From NCBI RefSeq assembly GCF_902706195.1, contig NZ_CACSJO010000004.1:124001-188000 (forward strand): a stretch of 64,000 nt of DNA, written 5' to 3'. Position 1 is the stretch's first letter. Every line of letters starts with the position of its first letter. This document shows positions 24,582 to 33,318 of this stretch, one piece after another. A program made the translations under genes and the position numbers. This DNA is from Novosphingobium sp. 18050 (GTDB lineage: Bacteria > Pseudomonadota > Alphaproteobacteria > Sphingomonadales > Sphingomonadaceae). The notes under the pieces were generated by a model that made no database searches, was not told the DNA's origin, and saw only the letters and a program-made list of their open reading frames with translations.

Positions 24582-25726
24582 CAGCGCGGTTCCCGGGGCA
24601 ATTCCAGCACGTCGCTGGCAATGATGTTGAGCTGGATCTCCGCCGAGCCGGCAGCAACCCCGGCGACGATGCCGCGCTGGTGGTGCATCTTGAGATAGGG
24701 GGATGCGCCGGCCAGCGCCTGAGGCAGAAACTCGATCACGAATTCGCAGACCGCCCGCTCGGCCATGACCGTTGCATAGCGCGCGGAACTCGATTCCGCG
24801 CCGATGGCGAGGCCGTCGACACGCTTTTGGACAACCGCATAGTTCGCTGTTCCAGCCGCCTCGCACAGAGCGGCGCAGCGGGCCGCCTCGATCCGAACGT
24901 ATTCGCGGCTGAAACGCCCCTCGCCCTGCAGCATAGCCACCGCCCGGTCGAGCGCGGCTCGGGCCAGAGTGAAGCGCGGAATGCCCAGACGCTCGTTGCG
25001 CAGCGAATAGGCGACGATCTCCCACGCCTGCCCCTCATCGCCGAAACGAGCGGTTTCCGGCACGGTGACGTCGTCGAAGAAAACCTCATGGATGTCGCCT
25101 TCACCGATCAGCGAAGGGATCTGCCGTACCGTTATGCCCGGCGTGTCCATCGGCACCAGGATGATGGTGATGCCTTTTTTGCGGTCATCGCTGGTGCGGG
25201 TGAGCAGGAAACACGTGTCGGCCAGCCCGGCGTAGCTGGTCCAGATCTTCTGACCGTTGATAACGTAGTTGCCATTCCGCAGGTCGGCTCGGGTGCGCAG
25301 CGCGGCAAGGTCTGAACCGGCGTCGGGCTCGGAGAAGCCCTGGCACCACAGCGACTGCCCCCTGGTGATCGGTTCGAGGTAGCGGGCCTTCTGTTCCTCG
25401 GTGCCGTACTTCTGCAAAGTCGGGCCGATCCAGTTGACGTTCATGTACTGGCCGCCTCGCGGCTCGCCCGCGATCCACATTTCCTCGGCGAGGATCTGCT
25501 GCTCCCATGGGCCCAGCCCCTCACCGCCCATCTCCACCGGCCAGTGCGGGAAGAGGATGCCGGCCTCGGCCAGTTTCACGCAGAATTCGCGCGCGAAAGC
25601 GGTCAGCGCGGGGGACGCGGGGCCATGCTCGGAGAACTTCTCCCAATCATCGGGCAAGTTCGTGTGCAGGAAATCCCGGATCTTGTGCCGAAAGGCGTCC
25701 TGCTCGGGTGTCCATTCGAATTGCAT
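24581..25726 (-). CDS. Acyl-CoA dehydrogenase, large partner subunit
   Basis: 381 aa. Standard ACAD landmarks: FPHWPVEMGGEGLGPWEQQIL, WCQGFSEPDAGSDLAALRTRA (flavin-binding strand), YVINGQKIWTSYAG, GDIHEVFFDDVTVP, and a C terminus IQLNIIASDVLELPREPR. The segment that in most homologues reads GGSEEVQRNII is GSAEIQLNII here. ATG 25726 opens MQFEWTPEQDAFRHKIRDFL, as in FadE-type proteins of steroid catabolism; GAGGAGGGG lies about 15 bp upstream. Probably forms a heteromer with the next gene. A frame upstream to 25801 is open but unlikely coding. Confidence 0.88.
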   Translation of the reverse strand: MQFEWTPEQDAFRHKIRDFLHTNLPDDWEKFSEHGPASPALTAFAREFCVKLAEAGILFPHWPVEMGGEGLGPWEQQILAEEMWIAGEPRGGQYMNVNWIGPTLQKYGTEEQKARYLEPITRGQSLWCQGFSEPDAGSDLAALRTRADLRNGNYVINGQKIWTSYAGLADTCFLLTRTSDDRKKGITIILVPMDTPGITVRQIPSLIGEGDIHEVFFDDVTVPETARFGDEGQAWEIVAYSLRNERLGIPRFTLARAALDRAVAMLQGEGRFSREYVRIEAARCAALCEAAGTANYAVVQKRVDGLAIGAESSSARYATVMAERAVCEFVIEFLPQALAGASPYLKMHHQRGIVAGVAAGSAEIQLNIIASDVLELPREPR

Positions 25727-25819
25727 CGGCGCGGCGCCCCTCCTCTTGTGCCCTTCGTTAGGCGCAAGAGCGCGCGCGCTACAACATGGCCGCCGACGCA
25801 ATCGCGGGTGCGATTGGCT

Positions 25820-26581
25820 CTAGCGGGCCAATGCCGCCGGAGAGACGTAGCGAGTAGTGGAAATGCCGCCGTCCACCGCGATGGTCTGACCGTTGACGAA
25901 ACCTGCCTCGTCCGAGGCAAGGAAGGCGACCATGTTCCCTATATCGGCAGCGCTGCAGTCACGCTGGAGCGGAGTCAGTTCGTGGTTGGTGCGGCGGAAG
26001 AAATCGAGATTCCAATAGGCATCCGTCATCTCGGTGCGGACAACCGTAGGCGCAATGTAATTGGCCCGGATACTGCGCGGCCCGTACTCGGCGGCAAGGG
26101 TCTGCATGAGACCGATCTGCCCCGCCTTGACGGTGGAATAAGCGCCGCCGCCGGGGGTGCCGTAAATGCCCCAGGTGGAGCCGATGAACAGGATCGAGCC
26201 TCCCTCTCCCATCGCGCCCAACGCCTCGCGGCACAGCCGGAAAGGCGCGCGCAGGGAAATGTTCAGAACTTCGTCGAGCATCGCGTCGGTGGTCTGGTCG
26301 ACAGGCCCGAAGTTGAACGATCCGGCATTGTTGACGAGCAGGTCGAGGCGCCCGAATTTCTCCGCTGCTGCGCCGACGATCTTCGCCGGGGCGTCATCAG
26401 CGGTAGCGTCGACGGCAATGAAATCAAACTCCATCGCGCCTGCGAGCTGGTCCTTCAGTGCGGCGAGTTTTTCCGCATTTCGCCCGGTGCCGAGTACCTT
26501 GAAACCCTTCGCGCCCAGCGCCCGGACGATCGCCTCACCGATCCCGCCCGCTGCGCCGGTGACGATCGCTACTTTGTTCAT
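25820..26581 (-). CDS. SDR family oxidoreductase
   Basis: 253 aa classical SDR: TGAAGGIGEAI cofactor loop, LLVNNAGSFNFG, SILFIGSTWGIYGTPGGGAYSTVKAGQ with Ser, Tyr and Lys of the active site, RSIRANYIAPTVVRTEM and GFVNGQTIAVDGGIST. Probably a 3-hydroxyacyl-CoA or hydroxysteroid dehydrogenase, judging by the KstD-like and ACAD neighbours; the substrate is inference. AAGGCAAGG lies before ATG 26581. It is 42 bp downstream of the flavoprotein gene and 93 bp upstream of the ACAD pair, all in one direction, so one operon 28366-23664 is likely. Confidence 0.88.
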   Translation of the reverse strand: MNKVAIVTGAAGGIGEAIVRALGAKGFKVLGTGRNAEKLAALKDQLAGAMEFDFIAVDATADDAPAKIVGAAAEKFGRLDLLVNNAGSFNFGPVDQTTDAMLDEVLNISLRAPFRLCREALGAMGEGGSILFIGSTWGIYGTPGGGAYSTVKAGQIGLMQTLAAEYGPRSIRANYIAPTVVRTEMTDAYWNLDFFRRTNHELTPLQRDCSAADIGNMVAFLASDEAGFVNGQTIAVDGGISTTRYVSPAALAR

Positions 26582-26623
26582 GCCTTGCCTTTCCGAATTA
26601 CCATCGCCCCGGATCAAGTCCGG

Positions 26624-28366
26624 TTACACCACCACCGCCTGCCGCACCGGCTCCGAGCGCTGGTTGCCCGAGCGTTCCGCGATGTCATTTGCGGCAACGT
26701 AGCCGAAGGTCATGCCCGGCCCGATCGTCGCCCCCGCGCCCGGATAGGTATCGCCGAAAGGCGTCCCCGCATTGTTGCCCGCCGCATAGAGGCCCGGGAT
26801 AGGATTGCCCCCTTGATCCAGCACCCGGGCCCGTGCGTCACACCGCAGACCGCCCTTGGTGCCGAGATCACCGTTGTTGATCGGCACGGCGTAATAGGGC
26901 GCTGTATCGATAGGCCCAAGGTTCGGATTGGGCGTAGAACTCGGATCGCCGAACATCTGGTCGTACGGGTTCATCCCTCGTCCGAATTCGGGATCAATGC
27001 CGGTCGCGGCATAGGCATTCATTTTCTCTACGGTGCGCGCCACGGCGTCCACCGGCAGGTTGATCTTTGCCGCAAGAGCCTCGACCGTATCGGCGCGGAA
27101 AACGTAGTGGTCCCACCAGTCCTCCGGCACCTTGCGTTCCGCCGTGTGGACCGTAGGCATCAGCCCCCCGGCGCTGAACTTGCGGCGGAACTTCGCGTCG
27201 AAGATCAGCCAGCATGGCATATTCGCGCCGGTCTCCACCTGATCGCGGACCATCGCCTGGCCGAACCGATCATAGCCACAGGCCTCGTCGACGAAACGCA
27301 AACCGTTGCGGTTGACGACGACGCTCCACGGGCGGCCCACGTCGAAAGCCGCCTGATGGATTTCGTGGAAGTTGGATGCGCCTTTCATCGGCAGGGTCAT
27401 CGTGGGTATCCACCAGCCCTGCTCGGTGTGTTCGGTGCTCGCGCCCACCTGCTCGGCCGCGATGAGCGCTTCGCCCCGGTTGCCATCCTCCGGGGTGGAA
27501 GAGTGCCGGGTGAGTCCGGGAATCGGGAAGAATCGGTCGCGAAGTTCCTGGTTCCACTCGAAACCGCCCGCCGCCAGAACCACGCCGTGACGCGCTTCGA
27601 CGCTGTAGCTGCGCCCGAAGCTGGAGACTTCCACTCCCGTCACGCGCCCGCCCTCATCCAGTGTCAGGCCGTCCAGCCGGGTTTCCAGTCGCATCTCGGC
27701 ACCGCGCCGGAACACCTGTTCAAAAGTCGCGCCCATCAGCGCCGCGCCCTGGGTAAAACGTTTGTCGCGGTGCGAGAGCTTGCGAGTACTGCGGTCCAGC
27801 CAGTAGCGGCCGATCATCCGGCCTGCCACCGTGCGCCAGCCCTTCGACTGCATCATCAGCGCGAACGTTTCAGTCAGGTCCATGGCATAGCGGCCGAACA
27901 GCTTGAAGCGGTTATATTGCTCCCGCATCAGGGCGTAGCGCCCATCGCCCAGCCTGCGTCCATCGAATGTCGGCACGATCACCGAACGGTCAGAGCGCGC
28001 GCCGGGGTGCCCGGGGAAATAGTCAGGCCAGGCCGCCGCCAAAACCGGCACCCCCGTCGACCTGAGGTAATGCAGCATCCTCGGCGCTTGGTCGACGAAG
28101 GCCTCCAGCCGCTCGCGGTTCACCGGGACGCCGATCGTGGCGTCGAGGTATTCCAGCGCCGACGCGCGGCTGTCGCCCACATCGCCGTCGAGGCCATGGT
28201 TGGGTATCCACATCACCCCGCCAGAGGTGGCCGAAGTACCGCCGAACTTGTGCGCCTTCTCGACGATCAGCACTTTAAGGCCAAGGTCGGCGCTGCGCAG
28301 CGCCGCCATGGCCCCGGCCGCGCCAGAACCTACCACCACGACATCGAAGGTTTCGGCAAAGGTCAC
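26624..28366 (-). CDS. FAD-binding dehydrogenase, 3-ketosteroid delta-1-dehydrogenase-like
   Basis: 580 aa, the length of KstD/fumarate-reductase-fold flavoproteins. FAD dinucleotide site VVVGSGAAGAMAAL with VEKAHKFGGTSATSGGVMWIPNH directly after, as in KstD; VVLAAGGFEWN in the middle; and a C-terminal FAD/substrate region APYYAVPINNGDLGTKGGLR followed by GLYAAGNNAGTPFGDTYPGAGATIGPGMTFGY. The Tyr and Gly in APYYAVPINNGDLGTKGG lie where KstD has its catalytic Tyr and Gly. It would introduce a double bond next to a ring ketone. Whether the substrate is a steroid, a terpenoid or another cyclic ketone is open. First gene of the minus operon, divergent from the Rieske ferredoxin gene (191 bp). Confidence 0.87.
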   Translation of the reverse strand: MTFAETFDVVVVGSGAAGAMAALRSADLGLKVLIVEKAHKFGGTSATSGGVMWIPNHGLDGDVGDSRASALEYLDATIGVPVNRERLEAFVDQAPRMLHYLRSTGVPVLAAAWPDYFPGHPGARSDRSVIVPTFDGRRLGDGRYALMREQYNRFKLFGRYAMDLTETFALMMQSKGWRTVAGRMIGRYWLDRSTRKLSHRDKRFTQGAALMGATFEQVFRRGAEMRLETRLDGLTLDEGGRVTGVEVSSFGRSYSVEARHGVVLAAGGFEWNQELRDRFFPIPGLTRHSSTPEDGNRGEALIAAEQVGASTEHTEQGWWIPTMTLPMKGASNFHEIHQAAFDVGRPWSVVVNRNGLRFVDEACGYDRFGQAMVRDQVETGANMPCWLIFDAKFRRKFSAGGLMPTVHTAERKVPEDWWDHYVFRADTVEALAAKINLPVDAVARTVEKMNAYAATGIDPEFGRGMNPYDQMFGDPSSTPNPNLGPIDTAPYYAVPINNGDLGTKGGLRCDARARVLDQGGNPIPGLYAAGNNAGTPFGDTYPGAGATIGPGMTFGYVAANDIAERSGNQRSEPVRQAVVV

Positions 28367-28557
28367 CGGCTATCTCCTCAGCGAAGGCGTTCATCCGCCC
28401 TCATCCCGCCTGCCTTATCGCGGCGGCGGCTTTCCCTAGAAATGACCGGCGGAGTACTGCGAGTTGCTTGGCCCTGCTCTGGCATCTGCGAGACGCTTGC
28501 GGCATGACCGTGAAAACGGGACTGGGAACGAACGATGCAGAAAGTCGAAACAGCATA

Positions 28558-28872
28558 ATGAGCGAAAAGGCATTCGTCGCCGTGGCGAAGCTGGAGGAGA
28601 TTCCGGCAGGCGGCAAGAAAGTGGTCGAAGTGAACGGCATCAGCGTGGTTCTGGTGAACGCCAAGGACCGCATCTTCGCGGTGCGCAACTTATGCAGCCA
28701 CGCTTATGAGACCTTGGAATGTGGCCGGGTGCGTGCGGGATGGATTTCCTGCCCGGTTCACGGCGCCCGCTTCGATCTGGAGACCGGCAAGCCGCTGAAC
28801 CCGCCCGCAACGATGCCGATCGATACTTACGAAGTGCGCATGGACGGGGATACGATCTTAGTGGCGGTGTGA
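28558..28872 (+). CDS. Rieske [2Fe-2S] ferredoxin
   Basis: 104 aa, small soluble ferredoxin of Rieske-oxygenase systems. Ligands: first pair CSH in RNLCSHAYETL, second CPVH in GWISCPVHGARFDLETGKP, giving C-x-H ... C-P-x-H with the normal spacing. It opens with AFVAVAKLEEIPAGGKKVVEV and ends GDTILVAV, as in BphF/HcaC-type proteins. No oxygenase or reductase component is in the window, so its partner must be encoded elsewhere. ATG 28558 fits the family; the frame reaches back to 28468. Probably first gene of a plus operon with the two ACADs that follow 87 bp on. Confidence 0.88.
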   Translation: MSEKAFVAVAKLEEIPAGGKKVVEVNGISVVLVNAKDRIFAVRNLCSHAYETLECGRVRAGWISCPVHGARFDLETGKPLNPPATMPIDTYEVRMDGDTILVAV

Positions 28873-28959
28873 CCCGTCACCGCCGGGCCTGAGCCGATAT
28901 CGCCCTCGCGTACCGCCCGTTGTGGACGCCGGTCCGGACCCTGTGCTTGGACGGTTGCC

Positions 28960-30153
28960 ATGACCGATACGCCCGATCTCGAAGCGCTGCGCAGCGAAGT
29001 ACGCGCCTTCCTCCAAGCCGAGGCCCCGACGGGCTGGCGCGACGCCAGCCGCACGCAGGACGACTTTGTCGCCACCCAGCGCGGCTGGTTCGCGAAACTT
29101 GTGAAGGCCGGTTACGCAATCCCGCACTGGCCGGCACAGTTCAACGGCGGCGGACGCGGCCTTGCCGAGCAGAAGGTGATTTACGAGGAACTGGCGAAGG
29201 CCGATTGCCCGCGCCTCCTGCTCTCGTTCGTGTCCACCTACCACGCCTTCGCCACGCTCCACGAATGCGCCAGCACCGAGCAGCAGGCCGAGTATCTCCC
29301 TCGCATCCTCGAAGGCGAAACCTGGTGCCAGGGCTTCTCGGAACCAGGCGCAGGCTCGGACCTCGCCGCGATCAAGACCCGGGCTACCCGTGAGATGCGA
29401 GATGGACGCGAGGTCTACGTCGTCAACGGCCAGAAGGTCTGGTCGACGATGGCGCAGTTTGCACAGAAATGCCTGCTGTTGGTGCGCACGTCCTCGGACG
29501 GGGTTAAGCAGGCGGGCATCACCTACCTGCTGATGGACATGGACGCGCCCGGCGTGTCAGTCCGCCCGATCCACCAGATTCAGGGTGACGAGGAATTCGC
29601 CGAGATCTTCCTCGACAATGTCGAGATCCCCGTAAGCCGGCGCGTTGGCGAAGAGGGCAAGGGCTGGGCCGTGGCCCAGGCAACGCTTGCTTCCGAACGC
29701 GGCCTCACCCTGATGGAACTCAGCTACCGGATGCGCGGCGCCCTTGCCCGCGCCGCCACGCTGATCCGCGAGCACGGTCATGAAGAGGACCGCGGTGTGC
29801 TGCGCGACTTCGGCGAACTGGTGACGCAGGTGGACGCAGTCTGCGCCATTGCCGACCAGTTCCTCGACAACCGCATCAAGGGGATCGAGCGCATGGGTGA
29901 CGCCTCGATCGTCAAGAACAGCTACAGCCGTGCGCTGCGGGCCTATGCGAAGCTGGGCCTGCGTGTTGGCGGCATGGCCGAACAATATATCGCGCCGATC
30001 ACCTTCGGCGACCTCAACACCGGCAACTGGATGGCGGACTTCATGAACTCCTACGCCTGGACCATCGCCGGCGGCAGCGAGGAAGTGCAGCGCAACATCA
30101 TCTCCGAAAGGATGCTCGACATGCCGCGCGAGCCGAAGGGCTGGGTGATCTGA
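28960..30153 (+). CDS. Acyl-CoA dehydrogenase
   Basis: 397 aa full-length ACAD. IPHWPAQFNGGGRGLAEQKVI, WCQGFSEPGAGSDLAAIKTRA, YVVNGQKVWSTMAQFA, QGDEEFAEIFLDNVEIP and a C terminus of IAGGSEEVQRNIISERMLDMPREPK, the typical FadE tail. It resembles the large subunit at 24581 in order and length but not closely, so the two are paralogues with separate jobs. The next ACAD begins one base after its stop, again as a big/small pair. Substrate unknown, probably a bulky acyl-CoA. Confidence 0.9.
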   Translation: MTDTPDLEALRSEVRAFLQAEAPTGWRDASRTQDDFVATQRGWFAKLVKAGYAIPHWPAQFNGGGRGLAEQKVIYEELAKADCPRLLLSFVSTYHAFATLHECASTEQQAEYLPRILEGETWCQGFSEPGAGSDLAAIKTRATREMRDGREVYVVNGQKVWSTMAQFAQKCLLLVRTSSDGVKQAGITYLLMDMDAPGVSVRPIHQIQGDEEFAEIFLDNVEIPVSRRVGEEGKGWAVAQATLASERGLTLMELSYRMRGALARAATLIREHGHEEDRGVLRDFGELVTQVDAVCAIADQFLDNRIKGIERMGDASIVKNSYSRALRAYAKLGLRVGGMAEQYIAPITFGDLNTGNWMADFMNSYAWTIAGGSEEVQRNIISERMLDMPREPKGWVI

Positions 30154-30154
30154 C

Positions 30155-31171
30155 ATGATCGAACTGAATGAACTGACCGACGCTGCCCAGAAGGCCTTCC
30201 CGGCCGGCGCCCTCTCCCCGTCGCGCGACGAAAGCTGGGGGCTGGTCGCAGAAATGGGCTGGTTGATGGTCCGCCTGCCCGAAAACGACGGCGGGCTGGG
30301 GCTGAACCGCGAAGCTTCGACCGCGATCCACTTCGAGATGGGCCGCGTGCTGGCGACCACCCCGCTGATCCCCGCACAACTGGGTCTTCACGCGGTGCTG
30401 GCGAGCGAAATGCTGGCAGACCGTGCCGATTGGCTCGAACGCATATCCGGCGGCGACTATGTGCCCCTGCACCTCCTGCCTACCAAGCTGGAGACGGCGG
30501 CGAATGGCACGATCTCGGGTACGGTCGGCGGCGTATTCGATGCCGACATGGCGGCGGCGATAGTGGTCAGGCTGCCTTCGGGCTACGCGCTGATCCCCAG
30601 CGACGCGCCAGGCGTTTCGATCGTGGAGCGTCCGATCTGGGACCCGAGCCGGCGCCTTTTCGATCTCGTGCTCGACGGTTATGCGCCCGATCCTGCATTG
30701 ATGCTCTGCGACCTCGCGGGTGCCGGTCCGCTCCATGACGCGCTGGCGCCGGAGGCACACCTTGCGCTAGCCGCCGACTGCCTTGGCGCCGCGAATGCGG
30801 CGCTCGACCTGACGATCGAATATCTCGGGATGCGGCGCCAGTTCGACCGGCCCATCGCCATGTTCCAGGCGCTCAAGCACCGCGCCGCGGACATGAAGAC
30901 CCGCATCGCCGCCGCCGAAGCCCTGTTATGGGGCCGCGTGCGCGATGAGGACGCTACCCTCACCCAATGCGGCGCAGCCAAGACGCTGGCGGCAAAGGCT
31001 TTCGCCTTCGTCACCGAAGAGGCGATCCAACTCCACGGCGGCATCGGCCTTACCGAGGAACACCCGATCCACCGCTTCATGAAGCGCGCGATGCTCAACC
31101 TCCAGCTTTGCGGCTCGTCGGACCTGTGGAACGAGCGCACCGGCCGCGAGGCGCTCGCAAAACTCGCCTGA
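30155..31171 (+). CDS. Acyl-CoA dehydrogenase, small partner
   Basis: 338 aa, a diverged and shortened ACAD. LVAEMGWLMVRLPENDGGLGLN near the start, GRVLATTPLIPAQLGLHAVL, then the C-terminal domain LAADCLGAANAALDLTIEYLGMRRQFDRPIAMFQALKHRAADM and AIQLHGGIGLTEEHPIHRFMKRA, whose glutamates in LTEEHP are typical of this half-subunit class. Starts one base after the preceding ACAD stop. Together with that gene it mirrors the pair at 23664-25726, on the opposite side of the KstD-like gene. Confidence 0.87.
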   Translation: MIELNELTDAAQKAFPAGALSPSRDESWGLVAEMGWLMVRLPENDGGLGLNREASTAIHFEMGRVLATTPLIPAQLGLHAVLASEMLADRADWLERISGGDYVPLHLLPTKLETAANGTISGTVGGVFDADMAAAIVVRLPSGYALIPSDAPGVSIVERPIWDPSRRLFDLVLDGYAPDPALMLCDLAGAGPLHDALAPEAHLALAADCLGAANAALDLTIEYLGMRRQFDRPIAMFQALKHRAADMKTRIAAAEALLWGRVRDEDATLTQCGAAKTLAAKAFAFVTEEAIQLHGGIGLTEEHPIHRFMKRAMLNLQLCGSSDLWNERTGREALAKLA

Positions 31172-31174
31172 ACC

Positions 31175-31227
31175 TTGCCATGATGGCGCAACGTGCACGG
31201 TTCCCGCACGTTGCGCCATCATGGCAA
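31175..31227. repeat. 22-bp perfect inverted repeat over the start codon of the cation transporter
   Basis: Left arm 31175-31196 and right arm 31206-31227 are exact reverse complements over all 22 bases, with a 9-nt loop (ACGGTTCCC). The central part of the left arm is ATGATGGCGCAACGTGC. The start codon of the next gene (ATG 31221-31223) lies in the right arm, so the RNA form would bury it. The stem begins 3 bp after the ACAD stop and no T-run follows. Confidence 0.9.
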
Positions 31228-32189
31228 CTGCTTCCGATCCTCATCCCGCGCCCCCGACGGAACACACCTCCGAAATCCGCAAGAACATCGTGCTATACGG
31301 CGCGCTTGCCGCGAACATGGGGATCGCGGTCGCCAAGTTCGTGGCGGCGGGGGTCGGCGGTTCTTCGGCGATGGCGACCGAGGGCGTGCATTCACTGGTC
31401 GACAGCGGCAACCAGGTGCTGCTGCTCTACGGCCAGCGGCAGGCGAAGCGCGCGCCCGATGCCGCGCATCCCTTTGGCTATGGGCGTGAGCTGTATTTCT
31501 GGGCCTTCGTCGTCGCGATCCTGATTTTCGCGGGCGGCTCGGGTATCTCGATCTACGAGGGCATCGCCCATATCCGTGCGCCTTACCCGATCGCTGACCC
31601 TACATTGAGCTACGTTGTGCTCGGCATCGCGTTTGCCATGGAGGGCACGTCATGGGCGCTTGCGGTGCGGGAATTCAATGCCGGGCGCGAAGGCCAAAGC
31701 TGGTGGCAGGCCGTGCGCCGCTCCAAAGACCCGCCCACGTTCATTGTGTTATTCGAGGACAGCGCCGCCCTCATCGGCCTCGCCATCGCCGCTCTCGGCA
31801 TCTGGGCGAGCGGGTATTTCGGCGATGCCCGGCTAGACGGCGCAGCCTCGGTTCTCATTGGCTTGGTACTTGCTGCCGTAGCCGTGCTGCTGGCGCGCGA
31901 GTCGAAAGAACTGCTGATCGGCGAGGCGGCTGATCCTGCCCTCATCGCGCAGTTGCGGGCAGTGATGGAGGGCAATCCTTCGATCACCTCGGTCAACCAC
32001 GTGCGCACCGTCCACACCGGCCCCGACGCGGTCTTCGTGGCGATCAGCGCCGACTTTGCCGACGAACTGCCGATGGGCGACGCCGAAACCCTGATCGAGG
32101 AACTGGAAACGCGCATGAAAGCGCTCTCACCCAAGATAACCTCGATCTACATCAGGCCGGAGAAACGCGAACAGGCGTTCATGGGGTGA
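31221..32189 (+). CDS. Cation diffusion facilitator (CDF) transporter
   Basis: 322 aa with about five or six membrane helices (residues 25-215) and a soluble C-terminal domain. Metal-site motif HSLVDSGNQ in helix 2 and FEDSAALIGL in helix 5 (both Asp-containing) fit Zn/Mn/Co/Fe exporters. The first 20 residues (ATASDPHPAPPTEHTSEI) are loose, with no Shine-Dalgarno and a start within a 22-bp hairpin arm; a later start is not excluded but no in-frame ATG before 31318 is seen. It exports divalent metal against protons. Function in a catabolic block is not obvious; the gene may be an independent unit. Confidence 0.85.
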   Translation: MATASDPHPAPPTEHTSEIRKNIVLYGALAANMGIAVAKFVAAGVGGSSAMATEGVHSLVDSGNQVLLLYGQRQAKRAPDAAHPFGYGRELYFWAFVVAILIFAGGSGISIYEGIAHIRAPYPIADPTLSYVVLGIAFAMEGTSWALAVREFNAGREGQSWWQAVRRSKDPPTFIVLFEDSAALIGLAIAALGIWASGYFGDARLDGAASVLIGLVLAAVAVLLARESKELLIGEAADPALIAQLRAVMEGNPSITSVNHVRTVHTGPDAVFVAISADFADELPMGDAETLIEELETRMKALSPKITSIYIRPEKREQAFMG

Positions 32190-32230
32190 TCCCCACCCCT
32201 CGCCGTTTCCAACTTGAGCAAAAGAACAAA

Positions 32231-32261
32231 ACCCCTCCCCCGCTTGGACGGGGGAGGGGGT
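32231..32261 (-). terminator. Terminator of the E1 beta gene (possibly bidirectional)
   Basis: Very stable 11-bp stem CCCCTCCCCCG (32232-32242) / CGGGGGAGGGG (32249-32259). On the minus strand it is followed by TTTTGTTCTTTT (32221-32231), so it fits the E1 beta gene; the plus side (TTCATATAA) is weaker but would serve the CDF gene. Confidence 0.8.
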
Positions 32262-32286
32262 TCATATAACCCGGCAGTCAGCCAGC

Positions 32287-33318
32287 TCAGTCGTATTCGC
32301 AAAGCGCCTTGGCGGCAGCGGCGATATCGGCCGGCTGAACGAGGAAGGCGTCTTCAAGAACTTTCGCGAAAGGTACGGCGCTGTACGGCGCACCCAAACG
32401 CCGCACCGGGGCCTTCAACTTGCGGAACAGCTCTTCCTGAATGGTTGAGGCGATCTCGCCGCCCGGACCGAAGTGGCGCACCGCCTCATGAACGACGATC
32501 GCGCGGCCCGTCTTGTCGGCGGAGGCGAGGACGGCGTCCTTGTCCCACGGCGAAACCGTGCGCAGATCGATCACTTCGGCGGAAATGCCCTGCTGCGCCA
32601 GTTCATCGGCGGCGGCGAGGCAGTTGGCGACCATGCCCGAGTACGTGATCAGCGAGATATGCGTGCCTTCGCGGGCAACCCGCGCCTTGCCGAGCGGGAT
32701 AGGCCCCTGATCGGCAGCCACGTCTCCGGGCACGAACAGGGTGCGGCTGTTCTCGATGAACAGCACCGGATCGGGGTCCTGGATCGCGGAGAGCAGCAGG
32801 CCCTTGTAATCAGCCGGAGTAGCCGGAGCGACCACCTTGATACCGGCAGTATGGGCGAACCAGCCCTCGTAGTGATCCGAGTGCTGGCCGGCAGTCTGCC
32901 AGCCGGCGCCCGTCAGCGTACGGATCACCAGCGGGACGGTGCTCTGCCCGCCCGACATGAAGCGCAGCTTCGCGGCGTGGTTGACGATCATGTCCATGGC
33001 CACGGTGATGAAGTTCATCAGCATGATCTCGGCCACCGGCTTGTAGCCGGCCATAGCCGCGCCCACGGCGGCGCCCACGATCGACTGCTCGGCAATCGGG
33101 GTCGAGCGCACGCGCAGGTCACCGAACTTGGTCGAGAGGCCGCGCGTGGTGCCCATCACGCCGCCGCCTTCGCGGTCGGCCACGTCCTCGCCGAAGACGA
33201 GGACCTTGGAGTCCTCCTCCATCGCCTGGAACAATGCGGCGGTAATCGCCGCCTGGCCGGTCATCTTGAGCATTTCGCCGGCCTGGCCCGGGGTTGCTTC
33301 TGCGGTATCGGTGCTCAT
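32287..33318 (-). CDS. 2-oxoacid dehydrogenase E1 component, beta subunit
   Basis: 343 aa transketolase-like subunit: VLVFGEDVADREGGGVMGTT at the start, STPIAEQSIVGAAVGAAMAG, EIMLMNFITVAMDMIVNHAAK, TGAGWQTAGQHSDHYEGWF and ISAEVIDLRTVSPWDKDAV, as in AcoB/PdhB. It forms the thiamine-dependent decarboxylase with the alpha subunit, whose stop it overlaps by four bases (ATGA). ATG 33318 gives the family N terminus. No dihydrolipoyl acyltransferase (E2) or E3 gene is near, so either these are supplied in trans or the E1 works as a stand-alone carboxy-lyase. Substrate unknown. Confidence 0.9.
   Translation of the reverse strand: MSTDTAEATPGQAGEMLKMTGQAAITAALFQAMEEDSKVLVFGEDVADREGGGVMGTTRGLSTKFGDLRVRSTPIAEQSIVGAAVGAAMAGYKPVAEIMLMNFITVAMDMIVNHAAKLRFMSGGQSTVPLVIRTLTGAGWQTAGQHSDHYEGWFAHTAGIKVVAPATPADYKGLLLSAIQDPDPVLFIENSRTLFVPGDVAADQGPIPLGKARVAREGTHISLITYSGMVANCLAAADELAQQGISAEVIDLRTVSPWDKDAVLASADKTGRAIVVHEAVRHFGPGGEIASTIQEELFRKLKAPVRRLGAPYSAVPFAKVLEDAFLVQPADIAAAAKALCEYD

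Noticed and set aside
25544..28507. Very long open frame (987 codons) on the plus strand
   Set aside because: It runs antisense through an ACAD, an SDR and the KstD-like flavoprotein, all with intact motifs. Its His/Arg-rich translation is typical of the reverse strand of high-GC genes.
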